Source: Tepidicella xavieri
GTDB taxonomy: Bacteria; Pseudomonadota; Gammaproteobacteria; Burkholderiales; Burkholderiaceae_C
Reading direction: 5' to 3'
Assembly (NCBI RefSeq): GCF_004363315.1
Contig: NZ_SNYL01000012.1
Coordinates: 1 to 64,000, forward strand
Length of the DNA: 64,000 bases
Shown: positions 19,880 through 29,285 of the stretch, one piece after another
Layout: every line of letters begins with the position of its first letter
How positions within the stretch are numbered: position 1 is the first letter of the stretch
Program-made: the position numbers and the translations under genes
Notes under the pieces: generated by a model
The model's database searches: none
The model's input: the letters and a program-made list of their open reading frames with translations, nothing else
What the model was told of the DNA's origin: nothing

Positions 19880-20668
19880 TCAGTCCAGGGTCAGCACCAC
19901 GGGGGCGTGATCGCTGGGCTGGGGGTTCTTGCGCGGGGCGCGGTCGATGGTGCAGGCCGATGCCCGCGCGCGCAGCGCATCGCTGATGAGGATGTGGTCG
20001 ATGCGCAGCCCGCGGTTCTTCTGAAAACCCAGCATGCGATAGTCCCACCAACTGAAGGTCTTGGGCGGCTGGGGGAACAGGCGGTGGGCGTCGTGCAGCC
20101 CCAGCGCGATGAGGGCTTGCAAGTGGGCGCGCTCCTCGCTCGTGCAATGGATGGTTTCGCGCAGGCCCTCCGGGTCCCAGACGTCGGCGTCGTCGAATGT
20201 GATGTTGAAGTCACCCATGAGCGCCAGCCGCGGATGGCGGCGCAGTTCATCGGCCAGCCAGCCGCGCAGGGCGTCGAGCCAGCGCATCTTGTAAGCGAAT
20301 TTGTCGCTGCCCGGGGCCTGGCCGTTGGGGAAGTAGGCCCCGATCACGCGCAGCGCTGTCTCGCCTTCGCCGTAGGTGGCCGCAATCAAGCGGGCCTGCT
20401 CGTCGGCGAAGCCGGGGATGTTGCGCACCACGTCTTGGGCCGGGGTGCGCGAGACCAGCGCCACGCCGTTGTAGGTTTTCTGGCCGAACCAGGTGGCATG
20501 GTAGCCGGCCTGTTCGAATGCCGCCGCGGGGAATTTGTCGTCGGTGAGCTTGAGCTCTTGCAGGGCGAGTACGTCCACCGGGCCGTCTTGCGCCTGTCGG
20601 TCCAGCCACGCCAGGACTTGGGGCAGCCGCACGCCGAGTGAATTGATGTTCCAGGTTGCCAGTTTCAT
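19880..20668 (-). CDS. xth: Exodeoxyribonuclease III
   Basis: Mg-dependent AP endonuclease and 3'-5' exonuclease for base-excision repair. The 262-residue protein has the family fold signatures KLATWNINSLGVRLPQV, LALQELKLTDDKFP with the catalytic Glu, the GDFNITFDDADVWDPEG loop, and the C-terminal RIDHILISDALR and SDHAPVVLTLD with the catalytic His. ATG 20668 is chosen over a GTG two codons upstream. It ends nine bases from the convergent ntrC. Confidence 0.95.
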   Translation of the reverse strand: MKLATWNINSLGVRLPQVLAWLDRQAQDGPVDVLALQELKLTDDKFPAAAFEQAGYHATWFGQKTYNGVALVSRTPAQDVVRNIPGFADEQARLIAATYGEGETALRVIGAYFPNGQAPGSDKFAYKMRWLDALRGWLADELRRHPRLALMGDFNITFDDADVWDPEGLRETIHCTSEERAHLQALIALGLHDAHRLFPQPPKTFSWWDYRMLGFQKNRGLRIDHILISDALRARASACTIDRAPRKNPQPSDHAPVVLTLD

Positions 20669-20732
20669 GCGCACAATGTAAGCGATTCCTCATTCGCCTT
20701 GGTTGGCCCCGTCACGCTGCTTCCCATTGACC

Positions 20733-21734
20733 ATGCCATCGCCTCAAACCGTGCTGCCTGATTTCCGCAACCTGGGGGTGCTGCTGCGGGTGCTGCTGTT
20801 GGCCGAAGGGCTGCGGCTGCTGGTGTGGTGGATACAGGCGCCGGGTGGGTCTGTGGGGTGGAGCGGCTATCTGGAGCAGGCCCTGCTTTACGAGCCCGCC
20901 TTGTTGAGCACGGTGCTGTTGCTCTTTGTGCTGCAGCCTTGGCTGGCCCGCGTGTCGTATGGGCGCGGGGTGGTGGCCGTGCTCGCGCTGGCGGCTTTGT
21001 CGGCCGTGGCCTGGCAAGGCGTGCTGGCCTGGAGCCTGGGGGAGCGCCTGGGGCCGGCGGCGTGGCACAGCGCGACGGTTGCAGCCATCGTGGCGGCTGC
21101 CGTGCTGTTTTATTTCAACTGGCGCCACCATCGCCTCTCGCCCGCGCTGGCCGAGGCCCGGGTGACGGCGCTGCAATCCCGCATTCGGCCCCACTTCCTG
21201 TTCAACAGCCTCAACAGCGCGATGGCCCTGCTGCGCACCCAGCCGCGCCAGGCCGAGGCGGTGCTGCAGGATTTGGCCGACTTGTATCGCGCTTTGTTGT
21301 CGGACGCCCGGGCGCTGGTGCCACTGGCTCAGGAGTTGCAACTGGCCAAAGCGTATGTGGACATCGAGGCCGTGCGCCTGGGCAGCCGGCTGCGGATGCA
21401 TTGGTTGATCGCCCACGCGCCCCAGGATGCGCTGGTGCCGCCACTGCTCTTGCAGCCGCTGCTGGAAAACGCCGTGCGCTACGGCGTGGAGCCTGCCGCC
21501 GACGGGGCGGACGTGACGCTGGAGATTTACGCCGAAGACGACCGACTCGTGATTTTCGTGCGCAACGATCTGCCGCCCGAGCACAGCCCGCCCGTCCCCA
21601 ACGGCAACCACATGGCGCTGAGCAACATCCGCGAACGGCTGGAACTGCATTTCGATGCCGAAGCGCAACTCAAGCGCCACACCACCGAGCGCGAGCATGT
21701 GGTGACGGTGCGGCTGCCGCGTCGAAAGGCGTGA
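20733..21734 (+). CDS. algZ: LytS/AlgZ-type membrane sensor histidine kinase
   Basis: Kinase of 333 residues with four closely packed N-terminal membrane segments (from about residue 16 to 130) and a cytoplasmic His_kinase domain. The phospho-His is in RIRPHFLFNSLNSAMALL, the LytS-class motif; the ATP-binding part includes LLLQPLLENAVRYGVEP and a C-terminal NGNHMALSNIRERLELHFD. The opening LPDFRNLGVLLRVLLLAE resembles AlgZ (FimS) proteins. AlgZ normally adjoins algR; here the only LytTR regulator in the window lies about 15 kb away at 5871. The pairing is inference. Its start is 64 bases from the divergent xth. Confidence 0.83.
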   Translation: MPSPQTVLPDFRNLGVLLRVLLLAEGLRLLVWWIQAPGGSVGWSGYLEQALLYEPALLSTVLLLFVLQPWLARVSYGRGVVAVLALAALSAVAWQGVLAWSLGERLGPAAWHSATVAAIVAAAVLFYFNWRHHRLSPALAEARVTALQSRIRPHFLFNSLNSAMALLRTQPRQAEAVLQDLADLYRALLSDARALVPLAQELQLAKAYVDIEAVRLGSRLRMHWLIAHAPQDALVPPLLLQPLLENAVRYGVEPAADGADVTLEIYAEDDRLVIFVRNDLPPEHSPPVPNGNHMALSNIRERLELHFDAEAQLKRHTTEREHVVTVRLPRRKA

Positions 21735-21747
21735 GGGCGCCGGCGGT

Positions 21748-23097
21748 TCAGGCCGCCGTGCGTTCTTCGACCACCACCTCCCCGCGCAGCGAGTGCGGCA
21801 GGGCCTGGGTGATGCGCACGTCCAGCATCTGGCCGATCAGGCGGGCGCCGTGGGGGCCGCCGTCGAAGTTGACGATGCGGTTGCATTCGGTGCGGCCCAT
21901 GAGTTCCTGCGGGTTTTTCTTCGAGGGCCCGGTGACCAGGATGCGCTGCACCGTGCCGACACGGGTGGCGCTGATGCGTTGCACGTTCTCCTCGATGGTG
22001 GCTTGCAGGTGCTGCAGGCGCTGCAGCTTGACCTCGTGCGGGGTGTCGTCGTGCAGGTTGGCGGCGGGGGTGCCGGGCCGCGGGCTGAAAATGAAGCTGA
22101 ACGAGGCGTCGTAGCCCACGTCGGTCACCAGCTTCATGAGTTTTTGGAAGTCTTCGTCCGTCTCGCCCGGGAAGCCGACGATGAAATCGCTGCTCAGCGA
22201 GAGCTCGGGCCGGATGGCGCGCAGCTTGCGGATGGTGCTTTTGTATTCCATCGCTGTGTAGCCGCGCTTCATGGCCATGAGGATTTTGTCGCTGCCGTGC
22301 TGCACCGGCAGATGCAGGTGGCTGACCAGCTTGGGGATCTTGGCGTAGGCTTCGATCAGGCGCGGGGTGAATTCGTTGGGGTGGCTGGTGGTGTAGCGGA
22401 TGCGCTCGATGCCGGGGATGTCGCCCACGTATTCGAGCAGCAGGGCGAAGTCGGCGATCTCGTCGGAGTCGCCCATCTTGCCGCGGTAGGCATTGACGTT
22501 CTGGCCCAGCAGCGTGACTTCCTTGACGCCCTGGTCGGCCAGGCCGGCCACTTCCACCAGCACGTCCTCGAACGGGCGGCTGAATTCCTCGCCACGGGTG
22601 TAGGGCACCACACAGTAGCTGCAATATTTGCTGCAGCCTTCCATGATGGACACGAAGGCGCTGGCGCCCTCCACCTTGGCCGGGGGCAGGTGGTCGAACT
22701 TTTCGATTTCGGGGAAGCGGATGTCCACCTGCGGGCGGGCCTGGCGCTGGCGTTCTTCCAGCAGCTGCGGCAGGCGGTGCAGGGTTTGCGGGCCGAACAC
22801 CACGTCCACGAACGGGGCGCGCTTGATGATTTCTTCGCCTTCCTGGCTGGCCACGCAGCCGCCCACGCCGATGAGCACGCCTTTTTGTTTCAGGTGCTTG
22901 ACGCGTCCCAGGTCGCTGAACACCTTTTCCTGGGCTTTTTCGCGCACCGAGCAGGTGTTGAACAGGATGAGGTCGGCTTGCTCGGGGTCGTCGGTGGGTT
23001 CGTAGCCTTGCGCGGCTGCCAGGACGTCGGCCATTTTGTCCGAGTCGTACTCGTTCATCTGGCAGCCGAAGGTTTTGATGAAGACTTTTTTGCTCAT
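21748..23097 (-). CDS. miaB: tRNA-2-methylthio-N6-dimethylallyladenosine synthase
   Basis: Radical-SAM methylthiotransferase that converts i6A37 of tRNA to ms2i6A37. The 449-residue protein has an N-terminal MTTase domain with Cys12 ([14 protein letters not shown]), Cys49 ([10 protein letters not shown]) and Cys81 ([11 protein letters not shown]) for the auxiliary cluster, the radical-SAM motif C155-SKY-C159-SY-C162, and a C-terminal TRAM domain. [15 protein letters not shown] and GQNVNAYRG are MiaB hallmarks. Divergent from the Uma2-type gene, tail to tail with the AlgZ-like gene. Confidence 0.96.
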   Translation of the reverse strand: MSKKVFIKTFGCQMNEYDSDKMADVLAAAQGYEPTDDPEQADLILFNTCSVREKAQEKVFSDLGRVKHLKQKGVLIGVGGCVASQEGEEIIKRAPFVDVVFGPQTLHRLPQLLEERQRQARPQVDIRFPEIEKFDHLPPAKVEGASAFVSIMEGCSKYCSYCVVPYTRGEEFSRPFEDVLVEVAGLADQGVKEVTLLGQNVNAYRGKMGDSDEIADFALLLEYVGDIPGIERIRYTTSHPNEFTPRLIEAYAKIPKLVSHLHLPVQHGSDKILMAMKRGYTAMEYKSTIRKLRAIRPELSLSSDFIVGFPGETDEDFQKLMKLVTDVGYDASFSFIFSPRPGTPAANLHDDTPHEVKLQRLQHLQATIEENVQRISATRVGTVQRILVTGPSKKNPQELMGRTECNRIVNFDGGPHGARLIGQMLDVRITQALPHSLRGEVVVEERTAA

Positions 23098-23227
23098 GGG
23101 GTGCAGCGGTGCTGGTGTAAAGCCAGGGGCTGTGGGGAAGTGGAAAACCTTTGATTTTAAAGGGTTGGCTGGTTGGGTGGGGCTGCTCTACACTTGTCAG
23201 ATATCCATGCATCACAGGGAGAACATC

Positions 23228-23788
23228 ATGACCGCACTGGCCGCCATGAAACGCTTCATCACGCCCCAGGAATACCTGGAAGGCGAACTGCGCAGCGAAG
23301 TCCGCCATGAGTATGTGGACGGGCAGGTGTACGCCATGGTGGGGGCGAGTGACCGGCATGGGCTGATCGTGAACGCGGTGGCTTTTGCCCTGACGCCCAA
23401 AGCGCGACAGCACGGCTGCCAGCTGTTCACGTCGGACATGAAGGTGCGCTTGGACTTTGCCGGGCAGGAGGTGTACTACTACCCCGACTTGCTGCTGTGT
23501 TGCGATGACACAGACCGCGCGACCTACTTTCGCGAACGCCCCTGCCTGATCGTGGAGGTGTTGTCGGAAAGTACCGAACGCATCGACCGGCGGGAAAAGT
23601 GGCTGGCCTACCAGCAGTTGCCCAGCCTGCAGGCTTACCTGTTGGTGGCGCAGGACCGGCGGCAGGTCGAAGTGTTTCGCCGCGCGAGCGGCTGGCGCCA
23701 CGAGCTGCACACCGAAGGCGCCATTGGGCTGCCCTGTGTGGATGCCGCTTTGTCGTTGGACGAGATCTACATCGACGTGTCGGACTGA
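23228..23788 (+). CDS. Uma2-family (DUF820) putative endonuclease
   Basis: 186 residues of the Uma2 family, a PD-(D/E)XK-fold group of uncertain biological role. Visible family features are FITPQEYLEGE, RHEYVDGQVYAMVGAS, the catalytic-type YYPDLLLCCDD and CLIVEVLSESTERIDRREKW, which supply the Asp and Glu of the nuclease core, and SLQAYLLVAQDRRQVEVF. Such genes are abundant in cyanobacteria and scattered singly in other bacteria, often transferred horizontally. ATG 23228 follows AGGGAGAAC. No partner gene is adjacent. Confidence 0.85.
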   Translation: MTALAAMKRFITPQEYLEGELRSEVRHEYVDGQVYAMVGASDRHGLIVNAVAFALTPKARQHGCQLFTSDMKVRLDFAGQEVYYYPDLLLCCDDTDRATYFRERPCLIVEVLSESTERIDRREKWLAYQQLPSLQAYLLVAQDRRQVEVFRRASGWRHELHTEGAIGLPCVDAALSLDEIYIDVSD

Positions 23789-23810
23789 GCGTGCTTGGGG
23801 CGCCGCGGCC

Positions 23811-24770
23811 TCAGGCGATCTGCAGGGACAGGGTGCGCGCGATGTGCGCGGCCAGCCGGGCACCGGTGCGGGCGGTTTGGCCGTCCCGGTCCAGCGCCGG
23901 ATTGAGCTCTGCGATGTCGGCTGCCACCACTTTGCCGCTCATGAGCACCGTGTCCATCAGCGGGATCAGCCAGGGCAGGGGCACGCCCAGCGTCGCCGGG
24001 GCGCTCACGCCCGGGGCTTGGTGCGCCGGCAGTACGTCCAGGCAGATGGTGAGATAGACCGCATCGCACGCGGCCAAGTCCGCTTGCATCGCTGCGCGGG
24101 CGGCGGCCACATCGGTCTCGGTTTGCAAGGCTTCGTCCAGCCGGTAGCGCACTCCCAGCGCGTGCGCCCGGTCGAACAGCGCTTGGGTGTTGGCGTAGCG
24201 GCTGATGCCCAGCACGTGGTAGTCAAAAGGGCGGCCCTGGGCTTGGCACCATTGCGCGATTTGCCGAAACGGCGTGCCTGAGTTGGCCTGGGCCGCGTGA
24301 CGCAGGTCGAAGTGCGCGTCGAAATTGACGATGAGCAGTCGCTGCCGCTTGAGCTCGGCCTGCACGATGCCCTGGAACGTGCCCCACGCCACCTCATGCC
24401 CGCCGCCCAGCACCAGGGGGAAGGCGCCTTGCGCCAGCACCTCGGCCACCCGGGCGGCCAGGGTGGCTTGGGCCGCTTCCAGCGCTCGTCCTTCGCACGT
24501 CACGTCGCCGCTGTCCCACAGCGTGGGCTCGCCCAGCACGGGCAGGTTGGCCAGCGCCTGCCGCAGGGCAGTCGGCCCCTGGGCCGCGCCGGGGCGTCCG
24601 CCGTTGCGCCGCACCCCTTCGTCGCAGGCAAAGCCCAGCAGCGCCACGCCGCCGCGGGCTTGCGCATGCCAGGGGCGCACGTGTTGGTGCCAGCGGGTGG
24701 TGACGCCGGTTTCTTCGGCATCGATGCGGCCTTGCCACACCAAGGGCTGGCCGGGGGCGGGCGCGTTCAT
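23811..24770 (-). CDS. hutG: Formimidoylglutamase
   Basis: Hydrolyses N-formimino-glutamate to glutamate and formamide, the end of the five-step-independent hut route. An arginase-fold enzyme of 319 residues. Metal-binding elements seen are LGGGHEVAWG and NFDAHFDLR; the third element reads TICLDVLPAHQAPGVSAPA, where arginase relatives usually have two aspartates (DxD) but here the first is Cys. The start overlaps the hutI stop (ATGA, 24767-24770). Last gene of the hut operon; convergent with the Uma2 gene. The assignment rests on motifs plus operon position. Confidence 0.92.
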   Translation of the reverse strand: MNAPAPGQPLVWQGRIDAEETGVTTRWHQHVRPWHAQARGGVALLGFACDEGVRRNGGRPGAAQGPTALRQALANLPVLGEPTLWDSGDVTCEGRALEAAQATLAARVAEVLAQGAFPLVLGGGHEVAWGTFQGIVQAELKRQRLLIVNFDAHFDLRHAAQANSGTPFRQIAQWCQAQGRPFDYHVLGISRYANTQALFDRAHALGVRYRLDEALQTETDVAAARAAMQADLAACDAVYLTICLDVLPAHQAPGVSAPATLGVPLPWLIPLMDTVLMSGKVVAADIAELNPALDRDGQTARTGARLAAHIARTLSLQIA

Positions 24771-25999
24771 GCCGGGGCCTCCGAGGTCATGCGCCGGCCG
24801 CCGACGACCACGCCTTGGCAGGCGTCGTGGCCGAACCAGTAGGTCAGCTCGTTGGGGTGCTGCAGGTTCCATGCCGCCAGATCCGCGCGTTGGCCCACGG
24901 CCAGGGTGCCGCGGTCGCGCAGGCCGAGGGCCCGTGCCGCGTGGACGGTGATGCCGCGCACGGCCTCCAACGGCGTGAGGCGGAAGAAGCTACAGGCCAT
25001 GTGCGCCATCAGCGGCAGCGACAGGGCCGGCGACGTGCCGGGGTTGTGGTCGGTGGCAATCGCCATGGGCACACCGGCTTCGCGCAGGGCGGCGATGGGC
25101 GGCAGCTGCGTTTCACGCAGCATGTAAAACGCCCCGGGCAGCAGCATGGCCACCGTGCCCGCCGCCTGCATGGCCGCCACGCCAGCAGGGCTGAGGTGTT
25201 CCAGATGGTCGCAAGAGAGGGCGCCAAAGCTGGCCGCCAGCGCCGCGCCGCCTTGGTCGGAGAGCTGCTCGGCGTGCAGCTTCACCGGCAGCCCCAGGCG
25301 CTGAGCAGTTTCGAACACGCGCCGGGTTTGCGCTGGGGTAAAGCCGATGTGCTCGCAGAACGCGTCCACCGCATCGACCAAGCCTTGCGCGTGCCACTCG
25401 GGCAGCCAGGCGCACACCGCGTCGATGTAGTCGTCGGCCCGGCCGTGGAATTCGGCGGGCACGGCGTGCGCCGCCAGGCAGGTGACCTGCACCCCGATGC
25501 CCAGGGTCTGCCCCAGGCGGCGGGCCACGCGCAGGCAGCGGGCTTCGTCGGCCAGCGACAGGCCGTAGCCGGACTTGATTTCCACCGTGGTCACGCCCGA
25601 GCGCATGAGGGCGCGGGCGCGGCGCAGCGCCTGGGCCAGCAGGCTTTTTTCGCTTGCGGCCCGGGTGGCCGCTACCGTGGCGCGGATGCCGCCACCGGCG
25701 CGGGCGATGGCTTCGTAGCTGGCGCCATTGAGGCGTTGCTCGGCTTCATCGGCGCGGTGGCCGCCATAGACCAAATGGGTGTGGCCGTCGATCAAACCCG
25801 GGGTCAGCAAAGCGCCTTGCAGGTCATATTCCTCGTCCACCTGCAGTGCAGCGGGCAGGTCGGCCTGCCGGCCCAGCCAGGCGATGCGCTCGCCTTCGGC
25901 CAGCAGGGCGCCGTCTTCGATCAGGCCCCAGCCGGGGCCGCTCATGGTCGCCAGCCGGACGTTGCGCCATAGGCGGCGCGGGGTATGGTCGGTATTCAT
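24767..25999 (-). CDS. hutI: Imidazolonepropionase
   Basis: Opens the imidazolone ring to give N-formimino-glutamate, the third step of histidine degradation. The 410-residue amidohydrolase has the metal motif [16 protein letters not shown], the family segment [13 protein letters not shown], further metal/substrate ligands in [12 protein letters not shown] and the Asp of [10 protein letters not shown]. The start (ATG 25999, MNTDHTPRR) overlaps the hutH stop and the end overlaps the hutG start, each by ATGA. Confidence 0.96.
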   Translation of the reverse strand: MNTDHTPRRLWRNVRLATMSGPGWGLIEDGALLAEGERIAWLGRQADLPAALQVDEEYDLQGALLTPGLIDGHTHLVYGGHRADEAEQRLNGASYEAIARAGGGIRATVAATRAASEKSLLAQALRRARALMRSGVTTVEIKSGYGLSLADEARCLRVARRLGQTLGIGVQVTCLAAHAVPAEFHGRADDYIDAVCAWLPEWHAQGLVDAVDAFCEHIGFTPAQTRRVFETAQRLGLPVKLHAEQLSDQGGAALAASFGALSCDHLEHLSPAGVAAMQAAGTVAMLLPGAFYMLRETQLPPIAALREAGVPMAIATDHNPGTSPALSLPLMAHMACSFFRLTPLEAVRGITVHAARALGLRDRGTLAVGQRADLAAWNLQHPNELTYWFGHDACQGVVVGGRRMTSEAPA

Positions 26000-27555
26000 G
26001 CCCCGTCGTCCCAAAGCAGGCCCAGCACATCGGCATTGCCCTCGGCGGCGCGGCCTTGCATCACCAGGGTTTTGGCCGCTTCGATGTCGGGGGCGAACAG
26101 CCGGTCGTGCGCGTAAAACGGCACCTGCGCCCGCAGCACCGCATGGGCTTTTTGCAGTCGCTGCGAAGTCAGCAGGGGGCGGTGAAAATCCACCCCTTGC
26201 GCTGCGGCCAGCCACTCGATGCCCAGGATGGTGGCGGTGTTGTCGGCCATCTCGGCCAGGCGCCGGCCGGCGTAGGTGGCCATGCTCACATGGTCTTCTT
26301 GGTTGGCGCTGGTGGGCAGGCTGTCCACGCTGGCCGGGTGGGCGTGGGATTTGTTCTCCGAGGCCAGCGCGGCGGCGGTGACGTGGGCGATCATGAAGCC
26401 ACTGTTCAGCCCCGGGTTGTTCACCAGGAACGGCGGCAGCCCGGAGAGCGTGCTGTCGATCAGCAGCGCGATGCGCCGCTCGGCAATCGCCCCGATTTCG
26501 CTGATGGCCAGCGCCAGCGTGTCGGCGGCAAACGCCACTGGCTCGGCGTGGAAGTTGCCGCCCGAGAGCACCTCGCCGGTATCGGTGAAGACGAGCGGGT
26601 TGTCGGTGACGGCGTTGGCCTCGATCAGCAGCGTTCGGGCGGCCTGGGCGATGAGGTCGCGGCAGGCGCCCATCACCTGGGGCTGGCAGCGCAGGCTGTA
26701 GGGGTCCTGCACGCGTTCGTCGTTGTCTAGGTGGGACAGGCGGATCTGACTGCCCTGCAACAGCGTCCGCGTGACGGCGGCGCTGGCGATCTGCCCTGGT
26801 TGGCCCCGCACCGCGTGGATGCGCGGGTCAAAGGGGGCATCGCTGCCCTTGGCGGCATCGACGGACAACGCGCCAATCACCGTGCCGGCTTCCAGCAAGC
26901 GCTCGGCCATGAACAGGCCGTGCAAGGCCAGCGCGGTGGACACTTGGGTGCCGTTGATGAGCGCCAGCCCTTCCTTGGCCGCCAGCGTCAGCGGGGCGAT
27001 GCCTGCGGCGCGCAAGGCTTGCGCGGCCGGTTGCCATTGGCCCTGATACCAGACTTCGCCTTCGCCCATCAGCGCCAGCGTCATGTGCGACAGCGGGGCC
27101 AAATCGCCGGAGGCGCCCACCGAGCCCTTGACCGGGATGCGTGGCACGATGCCGGCGTTGAGCACAGCCAGCAGCGTGTCCACCACCACCGGGCGCACGC
27201 CCGAGTAGCCGCGCGCCAGGCTGGCGGCCTTCATCACCATCACCAGCCGCACGGTGGCCGCGCTCATCGGCTCGCCGCTGCCCACCGAGTGCGACAGGAT
27301 CAGGTTGCGCTGCAGCGCCTCCAATTGATCGTCGGGAATGCGCGTCTTGGCCAGCTTGCCAAACCCGGTGTTGATGCCGTAGGCCGCATCGCCCTGGTCC
27401 ACGATGGACTGGATGGCCGCGCTCGATGCGCGCATGGCCTCGTAAGCCTCGGCAGGCAGTGACGCTTGCACCGGGCTCAGCCAGACGGTGCGCAGGTCGG
27501 CCAGGGTCATCTGGCCGGGTTGAATCAGCAAGGAATGGATCATGGTCGTCATCAT
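25996..27555 (-). CDS. hutH: Histidine ammonia-lyase
   Basis: Deaminates histidine to urocanate, the first step of the hut pathway. The 519-residue protein carries the Ala148-Ser149-Gly150 triad in [16 protein letters not shown] that cyclises to the MIO cofactor, the active-site segment [15 protein letters not shown], and [22 protein letters not shown] take ATG 27555 because it overlaps the hutU stop by ATGA, the same coupling used by every other junction in this operon; ATG 27543 is an alternative four codons in. Histidine is also the substrate of the nearby EgtD. Confidence 0.96.
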   Translation of the reverse strand: MMTTMIHSLLIQPGQMTLADLRTVWLSPVQASLPAEAYEAMRASSAAIQSIVDQGDAAYGINTGFGKLAKTRIPDDQLEALQRNLILSHSVGSGEPMSAATVRLVMVMKAASLARGYSGVRPVVVDTLLAVLNAGIVPRIPVKGSVGASGDLAPLSHMTLALMGEGEVWYQGQWQPAAQALRAAGIAPLTLAAKEGLALINGTQVSTALALHGLFMAERLLEAGTVIGALSVDAAKGSDAPFDPRIHAVRGQPGQIASAAVTRTLLQGSQIRLSHLDNDERVQDPYSLRCQPQVMGACRDLIAQAARTLLIEANAVTDNPLVFTDTGEVLSGGNFHAEPVAFAADTLALAISEIGAIAERRIALLIDSTLSGLPPFLVNNPGLNSGFMIAHVTAAALASENKSHAHPASVDSLPTSANQEDHVSMATYAGRRLAEMADNTATILGIEWLAAAQGVDFHRPLLTSQRLQKAHAVLRAQVPFYAHDRLFAPDIEAAKTLVMQGRAAEGNADVLGLLWDDGA

Positions 27556-29252
27556 GCACGCAGCATGGGCAAGTGCAAGCCCTGTTTCTTGGCGGTTTCG
27601 ATGGCCAGTTCGTAACCCGCGTCGGCATGGCGCATCACGCCCGAGCCGCAGTCGTTGACCAGCACGCGCGCCAGGCGCTCGGCGGCGGCGTCGGTGCCGT
27701 CGGCCACGATGACCATGCCTGCGTGCTGGGAATATCCCATGCCCACGCCACCACCATGGTGCAGGCTGACCCAGGTGGCGCCGCCGGCGGTGTTGAGCAA
27801 GGCGTTGAGCAGCGGCCAGTCGCTGACGGCGTCGGTGCCGTCCTTCATCCCTTCGGTCTCGCGGTTGGGGCTGGCCACCGAGCCGGTGTCGAGGTGGTCG
27901 CGTCCGATGACGATCGGCGCCTTGAGTTCCCCCTTGCGCACCATTTCGTTGAAGGCCAGGCCCGCGCGGTGGCGCTCGCCCAAGCCCAGCCAGCAGATAC
28001 GCGCGGGCAGGCCCTGAAAGGCGATGCGCTCGCGCGCCATGTCCAGCCAGCGGTGGGTGTGGTGGTTGTCGGGGAAGAGCTCCTTGATCTTGGCGTCGGT
28101 TTTGTAGATGTCTTCCGGGTCGCCAGACAGCGCCACCCAGCGGAACGGGCCCTTGCCCTCGCAGAACAGCGGGCGAATGTAGGCGGGCACGAAACCGGGG
28201 AAGTCGAAGGCGTTTTTCACGCCCTGATCGAAGGCCACCTGGCGGATGTTGTTGCCGTAGTCCACGGTGGGCACGCCCATCGCGTGGAAGTCGAGCATGG
28301 CCTGCACGTGCACGGCGCAGCTCTTGGCGGCGGCCTCCTTCAGGGCGGCGTGTTGCGACGGGTCTTGCTGCGCCGCCTTCCACTGCGCCACGGTCCAGCC
28401 CATGGGCAGGTAGCCGTGGATGAGGTCGTGGGCTGAAGTCTGGTCGGTGACGATGTCGGGACGCGGGCCACCGGCCTGGGCGCGCTTGACGAGTTCGGGC
28501 AGGATTTCGGCGGCATTGCCCAGCAAGGCGATCGAGACGGCTTCTTTCTTGGCCGTGTGTTCCCGGATCAGTTCCAGCGCGTGGTCGATGTCGCGGGCTT
28601 GCTTGTCCACATAGCGCGTGCGCAGGCGGAAGTCGATGCTGCTTTGCTGGCACTCGATGTTGAGTGAGCAGGCGCCCGCGAGCGTGGCGGCCAGGGGCTG
28701 GGCGCCGCCCATGCCGCCCAGGCCAGCCGTGAGGATCCATCTGCCCGAGAGGTCACCGCCATAGTGCTGGCGCCCGGCCTCGACAAAGGTCTCGAACGTG
28801 CCCTGCACGATGCCCTGGCTGCCGATGTAGATCCAGCTGCCGGCGGTCATCTGGCCGTACATGAACAGGCCCTTGCGGTCGAGTTCGTTGAAGTGTTCCC
28901 AGGTGGCCCACTTGGGCACCAAGTTGGAGTTGGCGATCAGCACGCGCGGGGCGTTGGGGTGGGTTTTGAACACACCCACGGGCTTGCCCGACTGGATCAG
29001 CAGCGACTCATCCTCGTTGAGTTCGCGCAGCGTGGCCAGGATCTGGTCGAAGCAGGCCCAGTCGCGGGCCGCGCGCCCGATGCCGCCATAGACCACCAAG
29101 GCCTGCGGGTTTTCGGCCACGTCGGGGTCCAGGTTGTTCTGGATCATCCGGTAGGCCGCTTCGGTCAGCCAGTTCTTGCAGTGCAGTTCCGTGCCGCGCG
29201 GTGCGCGGACGACGCGGGAGGGATCGATGCGTGGGTCGGGAGAGCGGTTCAT
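27552..29252 (-). CDS. hutU: Urocanate hydratase
   Basis: Hydrates urocanate to imidazolonepropionate using tightly bound NAD as an electrophile. The 566-residue length and motifs match the family: [20 protein letters not shown] for NAD, the substrate region [18 protein letters not shown], and the active-site [14 protein letters not shown] and [21 protein letters not shown] blocks. The start is 33 bases downstream of the yjiH stop, so it belongs to one transcript with yjiH, hutH, hutI and hutG. Confidence 0.97.
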   Translation of the reverse strand: MNRSPDPRIDPSRVVRAPRGTELHCKNWLTEAAYRMIQNNLDPDVAENPQALVVYGGIGRAARDWACFDQILATLRELNEDESLLIQSGKPVGVFKTHPNAPRVLIANSNLVPKWATWEHFNELDRKGLFMYGQMTAGSWIYIGSQGIVQGTFETFVEAGRQHYGGDLSGRWILTAGLGGMGGAQPLAATLAGACSLNIECQQSSIDFRLRTRYVDKQARDIDHALELIREHTAKKEAVSIALLGNAAEILPELVKRAQAGGPRPDIVTDQTSAHDLIHGYLPMGWTVAQWKAAQQDPSQHAALKEAAAKSCAVHVQAMLDFHAMGVPTVDYGNNIRQVAFDQGVKNAFDFPGFVPAYIRPLFCEGKGPFRWVALSGDPEDIYKTDAKIKELFPDNHHTHRWLDMARERIAFQGLPARICWLGLGERHRAGLAFNEMVRKGELKAPIVIGRDHLDTGSVASPNRETEGMKDGTDAVSDWPLLNALLNTAGGATWVSLHHGGGVGMGYSQHAGMVIVADGTDAAAERLARVLVNDCGSGVMRHADAGYELAIETAKKQGLHLPMLRA

Positions 29253-29285
29253 ATCAGGGCTCCAGTGAGGCAGAAAAGAGGAAGG

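Noticed and set aside
21527-23863. 778-codon open frame covering the miaB region in another frame
   Set aside because: miaB in its own frame has all expected motifs; this frame has none.
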